Shown here one piece after another: positions 52,601 through 61,600 of a stretch of DNA of 64,000 nucleotides. The translations under genes were made by a program, and so were the position numbers. This DNA comes from Valencia hispanica (lineage: Eukaryota; Chordata; Actinopteri; Cyprinodontiformes; Valenciidae): assembly GCA_963556495.2 (NCBI GenBank), contig OY747712.1, forward strand, positions 20,163,735 to 20,227,734, given 5' to 3'. Position 1 is the first letter of the stretch. The number at the start of each line of letters is the position of its first letter. A model generated the notes under the pieces. That model saw only the letters and a program-made list of their open reading frames with translations. It made no database searches and was not told the origin of the DNA.

Positions 52601-55600
52601 TTTATTCGCCTCTATTAATGATGAAAATTATGCTGTTCTAGCTTGTCATATGCTGTTCTAGCTTGTAAAAATACATATTGATATGGCATGTTACTGAAAC
52701 ATGGATGTCAACAAAAGGGACAGGCTATAGGAGTGAATCTAGATTTCTTTTTAATGACAGATGAAAAGGATTCTGTCTCTTCTGTTCCTTGTTTAATAGA
52801 TCTGGAAAGAAATATCATGAATAGAAGATGTTGTTAATCATTAACCGTTTCAATAAAGAATCTTGGCAGAAGATTGCCTCAGAAAAAAATCTTTATATGT
52901 GGTTTATGTTTTCATAAGCATTAATTCAATAAAGAGAGGCACCATGGAAGATTAAAATTTACATGATGTCCTTTTGAATAAAACAATGGGCTATAAATAA
53001 TAAACTATGTATTTCTAGATGTTATCAAAAGTGACATATCTGTAAATAGTGCCACATTCCTTTCATCAGTTTCATTGTTAATACCTATTGTTTTCATTAT
53101 CATTACCACTGCATATGTACCTGCTTCTATAAGGCCTTTGTCTCTTAGGAGGTGAATTGACAGCAAATAACTTCTCTAAAGAATATTGCCTCCTGACTGC
53201 CCATCTAAGCAATTTGTGACAAACTGGAGGAGAAAATGAAACAGATTTGTGGCCTGAAAGAACATTGGGTGGGGTTCAGACAAATCAGATGACTGATGAC
53301 TTGTCTGTATGCCTAAAGGGTGTGGTGTATTTTCTTTTTTTGAGGATTCAATCTAAAGTCCTTTTACTGTTGAAATTGATGTGTTTCCAGGGGGACAAAG
53401 AAGCCGAACTAGGGCTGCCCTTCTCCCCACTGTGCGACAGAAAGTCCACATTAGTTGCACAGTCTCAGATTGGTGAGTGGCTTCTCCTGTTACACTTTCT
53501 TTTGTTACAACACCTACAATGTTTCAAGTTTTATTTCAATTTTTTTCACAAAGTAGGCTCTTTTGAAATAAGGCCTACAGAAAATAAAGGAAGCGCACAA
53601 GAATATTGGTCGAAACTTGGACTGTTGGTCAATCATGTTAAAAACACCCACAACATTTAATTTTTTCAAAAGGGAATGCAATGCAAGATCAGGGGCGGAT
53701 TTAGGATTGAAGAAGATCAGAGGCTTAGCCCAGATGACTGAAAATTGTTGCTTCAAATGATACTCCTTCTCAGCTTTTGGATTTTGATCACCTTAAAGCA
53801 GACGAAAAGCACTGGATTACACTTACAATTATTTAACAAAGCAAAACAACACTCAATCAATAGTATTAACCACCAACAACATCTCAAAAAATGAGCTGCT
53901 GATTGAAGTCACCTCAGATCACTGATCCAGGGAATAGATCTTACATCAATTAAGAGCAAATAATATAAAGCAAGAGGTCAACTAAGTTTGATTACATATT
54001 TAAAATATTGACCAAAAATCTAAATCCATCTTATTCTCTTAGATATGATCCTGTCCTCTGCTGTTTTTACTGCTTTGCTCTTCTGTCATAACCTGATTTA
54101 ATCTTGTTTCAAATTGGGCATATTGGAAAATCTGAAAGCCATTCCTCATTTTGACAGATTACAATGCACACCCCTGACCACTTGATGCAGACACGCAGAT
54201 ATTTCACCTTTACAAATAGAGTACAGGAAACTACATCAATAAAAAGATTTCCATGAGAGCATCATCTCAGACCTGGACACCATACTCAATACATCTTACT
54301 ATAAGGGAGCTTACACCGATTTGAAGAATGATTGAGGCTTTGGTGCGCATCTGTGGCTAGTGCACCTGATCTCTGACCTGCTCCAAAGAGCTTGGTGCAA
54401 TGCCAACCACCAGAGCAGAAACGACGCATGTGCTGCAGAATTTTCTCTTGCTGGCTCCTTCAGAGAGTCTTTGTGACTTCTGATCACTTTAATTTGAATT
54501 TTTTTTCCTGGATTTCAAATCTCTGGCTGAAGTAGAGCTTTAATCCCAGTTGTGCAGTGGAGCGCAGATTCAGCTTCAAGAACATCCCAACCCCAATGAG
54601 AAGTCATCTGTCTGAGGCAAAAATCTAAAACCTTATGATACCAGCCTCTGCTGTAATCCCACTGATTACACACAGGCGGGTGTAAATATCACATTTAATT
54701 TCATTGTTTATATGTAGGGCCACAATGATATGGTTTTTATCATTGTGGAGAAAAAAAGTGCATGTAGCCTATTCATCTGCTTGATGTGTGATGGCATGAT
54801 GTGGATTGTTCAGCTCGTTCGAATTGACCATTAAACCCGAGGGTTTTACTAGGGAATTACTTTTCCAACAGGCTTGAGACAACACAACCTGACAGAAAAA
54901 ATAGTCATAATGAACATCAAATTAAACAGAAGACCACGCGCTACAAGGCTATCTAAACTATTTTTACCAACCACAAACACAACTCAGATGCCACGTAAAT
55001 AACTATTTGCGAACAAACTCGTAACATCATAGTTTTGTCAACCTAACATCATAGTTTTGTCAACCCAGCCGCCACATTTCTGGCTCTACCCCAGCAATCC
55101 TTTGTCCTAAATTCACAAGCAGCCCCTCAAATGAAAGCAGAGAACCAGTCGATTCCAAGGATACGTCTGCCAAGACGCTACACCAAAGCACCGCGGAGAT
55201 ATAAGCCAAAGTATAACACAACAGGAAATCACTTTTCAGAATCGCTGTAGTAAAATTTTCCTTACCTTTGCTGTTTTGCCGTGTAAAAATGATTTCTTCG
55301 ACAAATAAACTGTATTTTCTGATACTTCCATCTCTTGTGCACCATTCAGAAGTTTTCGGGCGTCTCTCTTACTATTTGTGGCTCCTATAAAGTGTTTTTG
55401 TCATCTCTTCGCTGAAAATGCTGGCACTTCCTGGTGGCTCTGTTCTCGGCTCTCTGGTTGGCTGACTGTGTTGTCAATCTTGTTTCGAAAGTTTTGGCGT
55501 TATTCTATAGGCTTCTACAAATCCAACAAGGTATCGCTCATCAAAATTGACCAATCCGCTGCGAGGGTAGGTCTTTGCGTAAAATAAAACTACCAGCCGG

Positions 55601-58600
55601 CAAGGCATGCGCATTACACAAGAGGGTGCACAGCGCCAAAAAGACCCACATTTTTGCTGTGTTCTATCTTCAGTTTCTCCTAACCTGTAACAGATAACAT
55701 GCATAATGATACATCTATCAATTCTACTCAATGTTACCTTTACAATGACACAAAAATGGTTCAAATACTCCTTTTGGTTGCTGAAATATACAAATTTTTA
55801 ATGGGTAAGCATTTTTCGAGAAACAGGCTTCAAATTAAAGCCCTGGGATCAACAGGTTTTAACAGGTTAAAATGAATGAAAATAGAATACTACAAAATAT
55901 GTGGTTACTAGTTTAATTTTAGTCTGGTTTAAATTTTAAATAATAAATTTGTACCTGTCAGTAACGGGTAAAAATTGGTGTTTTTCACCCCGTCGGCCAA
56001 ACTGATGAAAAAGCGCAATATATGTGATGTGTATATTTTATATATTTTCAATGTTTAACTAGCTGTATTTACTGACTCTAGCTCTACTTTACTCTTTTTT
56101 TTGTTGTTTCTCAGTCATCCAGAGAACATCTGCCTCTCTGATATTTAATACATTTTTATGATTATTGTCTAAGTATTTTTATATTCTTCCCATGCTAGCA
56201 CATACCTAACATTATCTTGTTACCATTCATTTTCTGTACCAAAACCTACAGCAAGCTGACATTTAGCAAGCCAGCACTTTTGAAATAAGATTTACAAACC
56301 TGAATCATGATCCATTTCATCCCAGCTGTTGTTGTCAATCTGTACATTCTGTCTAAAAATGTTCTCGTATCCATATCAGCAACAGTCTTCTCATGCAGGA
56401 TCTTAACGTGCATTGCATCCCCAAGCTATGGAGTTAAATCAGGGCCACAATTGTTGTGTATTTGAAAGAAATATTTGAAATTGAAAATACGTAAGCTGAA
56501 AATGAAAGTCAAGTTTTTATTGTGAACTTTGAAAAACAAAAAATTGGATTCAAAATAAAATTAAATGTAGGCTATTGAATGTTTATATTAATTGAAATTT
56601 CAATGGTATTTTTATTTTGTTTTTCTGAATAAACTTTAATTCAAAATGTTCAGTATTATATTTTTTTTCAAGTTTTATATATTTTTTCCTTCAGTTTCAG
56701 ATTTAATTTTTTTCAGATTCAGATCTTTCTAATTAAGTTTAAAAAAGTTCTTTAATTCAGTTTCAATTCAATTCAGTTTATTTATATATCGCCAATTCAC
56801 AACAGATGTCATCTCAAGGCACTTAACAAGAAGTCATTTCAATACATTTATACAAACATTCCAATCAGTTAAAAAGTTTCCTATTTAAGGAATCCCAGCA
56901 GATTGCGTCAGTCATTGGCGTGAGGTTGGGCCCCGTTTTTTCAGTTTCAAACTTTTGACCCTGATGTGGTGTGGTGGGCGGGGCTACACAGAGAGGGGAG
57001 TGGAATCATGAGTGGCAGCAGAAGCAGGAGGCTGAAGACGTTCCTCTATCACGTTGCCTTCAGGAAACGTGGGAATGAACATAATCTATCAAACATCTCC
57101 TGCACTGTATTATTACATGATTGGTAGAGAAGGCATCAAGCGTAACCTCTGTTTCAGTCAGTACTGTGTACAAATTATGGCGTAAGAGTGATCAATTATG
57201 AGCAGTTTTCTCAACCACTGCATCAGAAATGCAGCACAATAAAAAGTTGACTTTCATTTTCATCTTACATATTTTCAGTTTCAAATATTGCTTTCAAATA
57301 CACAAACATTATGTGCCTGACTTAACTCCATAGAAGCTGGCAGGCTACTAAAGCAAGCGAAGCATTTCCTCTTCAGGGGACACAGGCTGTATGCAGGCTA
57401 CTTTACGCAGCTGCTGCCTCTCTGGTGGACTCTGGTACTGCAACTTATTTCTGAGGAGCTTTTTTCCTCCTTCAAAAGTAAAATTCAGATTTGGCTTCTC
57501 TGAAAACATCTGGGGCTTAAGCCCAAGTAGCCACCCCCTAACTCCGCCCCTGTGCAAGATTCTGAAGTAAATACTGCAATTAAGTTGTATCTGTTGACCT
57601 CCTGTGAAAACCAAAGCACTCTGGAAAAAATCGTTTTTTAGAGTGCTTTGGCTGTGACAGATTCCCTCTTCCTTAACTCACTTTAAAAAGGGTTCAAATA
57701 TTTTTTAAGTTTTGAAAAAAACTCAAGGATTTCAAAGAAAGTGTTTGTTTTAAACATAATAAAGTCACACCTAGTTATATTTAATATATTTTTTTGTTAT
57801 TTTGATTCCAATAGATAGGCTTAAGCAAAAATATAGAGTAAACACTGGCCAGTTTTAGTAGTATTCAAGAGCCTATTCCATTTAGATATTGTTTACATTT
57901 TTAAACGTAAACAAACTTTTGCATAGTAAATATGGATAAAAAACATGTGGGAACATCGATTTTTAGATCTTGAGTGAAATATCATACACCGCACCTTAAT
58001 TTTTTGTTGTATGTTGAGTATGTGGTCAGGGAGGAAAATACGCCAGTGTTATGCTAGGGCTGTGCAAATACTCGATTTCGATTATTACACTAGACGATTA
58101 CAAAAATGGTATAATCGAGAAAAAAAAGATCATTAATGATGCCCTCCCGCTTATTCACCCAAAGCGCAGAAAGTACGTCTTGTGCGGTTTGCATGAGTGC
58201 GGCTGATCGTCTGAACTACCTGCAGCATGACGACATTGTTTTTGTCGCAAACGCAGAAACCTGTGGGGTTTCTGGTGGTCGCTTTAAATTTCATTCATCA
58301 ACAACATTCCTGTTGATCCCTTGTTTGTTGGAGTACACATAGCTTTATCTGAGCCATTCAACAAGCAGGCCTATCTGGAAATGTCACAGAATGTTTCACA
58401 GAGATATCCAAAGTTGGGTGATTGTCATAAACCTTCACACCAACTTTTACACCAAAAAAAACTGAAAAAAAGAAAGTCGCCACCAGGAATAAAGCGAAAC
58501 ACTTAGGTATATAATTGTATCAGTAAGCGACTCATGCTTAGCTTTGCCTAGTAAATATTTTTTTTAAATAAGCAGTTATTCTTGGCAATGATTGCACCAG

Positions 58601-61600
58601 GAGACAGGCATCACTCTGCTGGACTCCTGAGGAACATCAAAAAGAATAATCTCCACCTACAATATACTGTATATCAACTGTCACCAGCTGTAAGAGCAAC
58701 TTATGCAATCATAATAACTACAAAACAACATAGAACATAGGACAATGCATGTCAGTAAGGTTTTTGTTTGTTTGTTTACATTTAGATATAGTATTTAAAG
58801 AAGTTATTATAGTTTTAACAATTCCCAATAATAGTTTTGTTTCTGTTTTCTTTCCGAACACTTCAGAATGCAAACAGAGGTATGCTGACAATATCTCTTG
58901 CTGATATGTTTGTCACCAGGGTTCATAGATTTCATCGTGGTCCCCACCTTTACTGTGCTGACTGACATGATGGAGCGTATTGTCACTCCTCTCATTGATG
59001 AAGCCTCCCACTCCGGTCTTTCTAGCTTTAGACGTTCAAGGTAAGCTATCAGAGACTTTTCTGGGGGAAAAAGATTTTTACATGCTTCTTGGTTGTACAG
59101 CAATGCAGATGGAGTTGGGTTTAAATGTGAATAGATTTTAATCTTCCATGCTTTTTAGTCAAGGATAAAAAAAATTATTGCTTTCAAGCCTTTAACTCTC
59201 AAACCTTTCTGAGCAACTGCTTGCTAAATTACATGACTGAACCGCTACAGCTCCTCTGCAACAACAGCATGTCTAATGGAAGTATTGAGAACAGCAGATG
59301 AGTCTCCCATGAGTAATCCATTTCTGTGCATGGAAATGTCTCCACCTTTCATCTTGCGGAGCCACACACCTTGAAATTGACATTTTAGAGACTCTAGTCA
59401 AGCTCTGCTCATCATCCATGATCATGAATGAGCCTTCAAGCGGGGCTGACTTACATGTTTGCCTGTGGAGATACAAAAAAGAAGTTGTTTTTTTTCTTCA
59501 CTGGTTTAATTTGTTTGATCTGTACTTTTTCTCCTGCTTTCTGCTACATCAGTCACATGCAAATGTCTGTGAAGTGACACATAGCTAAGACACAGTTCCC
59601 GTAATATTGTGTTTTTAACAAGTGAGCTGTACTGAAAAGGATTGTTTAAAAGAACTTTCCGTCTCAGAAAGCACTTTTATTGGATAATAAACCAGTCCTT
59701 TAACTGTCTTGGCTCTGCATCCATGCCTGCAACTAGTCATCAATTTTAACCTCCCTTTTTATCTTCAGCAGCCATCATTACCATTATTCACTGAGGCTCC
59801 AGTTGAAGTAAACAGTGTAGAACTCAGATAGTGAAGCTGTGCTCGTAAACAGTTCTGTGCTTATAACTTTCCTTATATAGTTTATTTACATAATCTAACT
59901 CTGCCTCAGTAGTCTGTAATTATATCAGTCTTCCTTTGTTTATCTACATAGATCATTCATTTCATTTTACAAATAAAAATAACATCAGCTTTACTATTAA
60001 GATTCCAATTCCATGAGTATACACAACTTGGAAAGCAATACTGCTGTCTACAGCATTTAGAGTGGCCAAAGGTTGCCATTTATAGACCAAAAAAAGCCAG
60101 GCACATTTTCTTGTTGTAAGATGTTTATTTCTTCTATTCTGATTAATCACTGTTTTGGTAACTGATGGATGTTTAGTAAAATTTATTTCTCACACCCTTT
60201 CTTACATTAAAACTGATGTGGCTACATTTTATTTCTTAAAGTATACATTTTTGTAGCATTTCAGTTCCCTGAAGCTGCTGGTTTTAGCCTATGGGTTGAG
60301 GAAAAATCATAGTTGAGAGTTATACAATAAAGGTTGACCCTGTAAATGATTCTGAACACCTTGTGGAGTCACATTTTTAATGCTATTCAAAGATCCTTGG
60401 GTTTTGGCACCGACTGGCAGGAAACAACTGTGTGTTCTCTAAGAACATAGCATTTAGAGGGGGAGATTAAAATTTTGTTCTGTTTTTGCTTATTTTATCA
60501 CACGCTTAATTTTTCAGATTATCAAAAACTGTTATTACCAGATAGCCAGAGGAAATACAAAAGTTACCCAGAACAACCTTGGCCCGATGTGAAAAGCCTT
60601 TTCCCCTTAAATCTTGTTGAATCATGAACACTGACTTTAACTGAAGCAAGTGAGGCCGGCAATGCTTTACAAGGGAAGGTTCACCACTGTTTTTCTCCAT
60701 TTGTGAATAAAATAATCTGTTCTTAAGCTTCTTTAGATCAGAGCATGATGTTTTCCCTTTTGAGATCTTTAGCCTATACTTCATGCTTTCAGGCAGGTTC
60801 TTTTAAAATGATTTTGTTATTCTACAGGTCTGCCAGTGGTCAACCGCCAAACCAGCATCTGTAATGGTTAGGGTAGGGTAGGGTTTGGGAGGAGAAGGCA
60901 TACCAGATATACCATGTGGAGAAGCTGGTTAGACAGCCAATAAATGGGCCCATACACTTTTACCAATTCCGTGGCCTTTATTTATTAACATTTATCTTTT
61001 TTTCACATTTATTGGCTGTACCATATTCCTAAAAATAACAATAACAACAAAAGTATGTGTTTTATTGTGGAATTAGTACTATCCTGAAGATAAAATAGGA
61101 AACTATTTGTAACCAAAAGGATACTGAACAAGGAGCATGCTGATGTTAGTATGCAGTTCAGACCAATGCCCTGTCAAAGATGCCTCATAACAGCGAAACT
61201 ATGGTTGGAGACTTGTCCACTTTTTTAAGTTTGAATGTACTTTTTTCACATCTTTATTTTCTTTCTAGTCTGAACAGTATTAGCTCAGATGAAACCAAGA
61301 GACACAGTGTGAAGAGCATGGGATCTGACAGCAGCTCTTCTGGCCAAAGCTCCCTTCTGACAGTGGACATTAAAAACTTCAAGGCCTTGTGGAATGAGGA
61401 GGTTTATCAGAACAGGGAAAGATGGAAAGCCCAGGCAACCAAAGGTACAGTTCAACATTTACAGTTCACCATATAAATCAAAACAAGTATGTCTATAACA
61501 ACTGCAGCATCTATGATAGTGGAAAATTTAGAATATAATGAATAACTGCTATTAGTTTGGTCAAGCTGGGGTTTAATATCAGTTTTGCTCAGACATTAAC

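Larger units (their letters stand above)
47156..52805 (-). mobile_element. LINE (L2/CR1-like), 5'-truncated, interrupted by a Tc1 element
   Basis: The (AATTC)n tail at 47156-47171 and 3' UTR run to 47822. The Tc1-like element at 47825-50783 interrupts it. The LINE resumes at 50786 with the end of its reverse transcriptase ORF and continues to about 52805. No endonuclease domain is left. The 3' UTR matches the fragments at 30851 and 56757. It is antisense in the pde1c intron between exons i and j. Confidence 0.88.
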
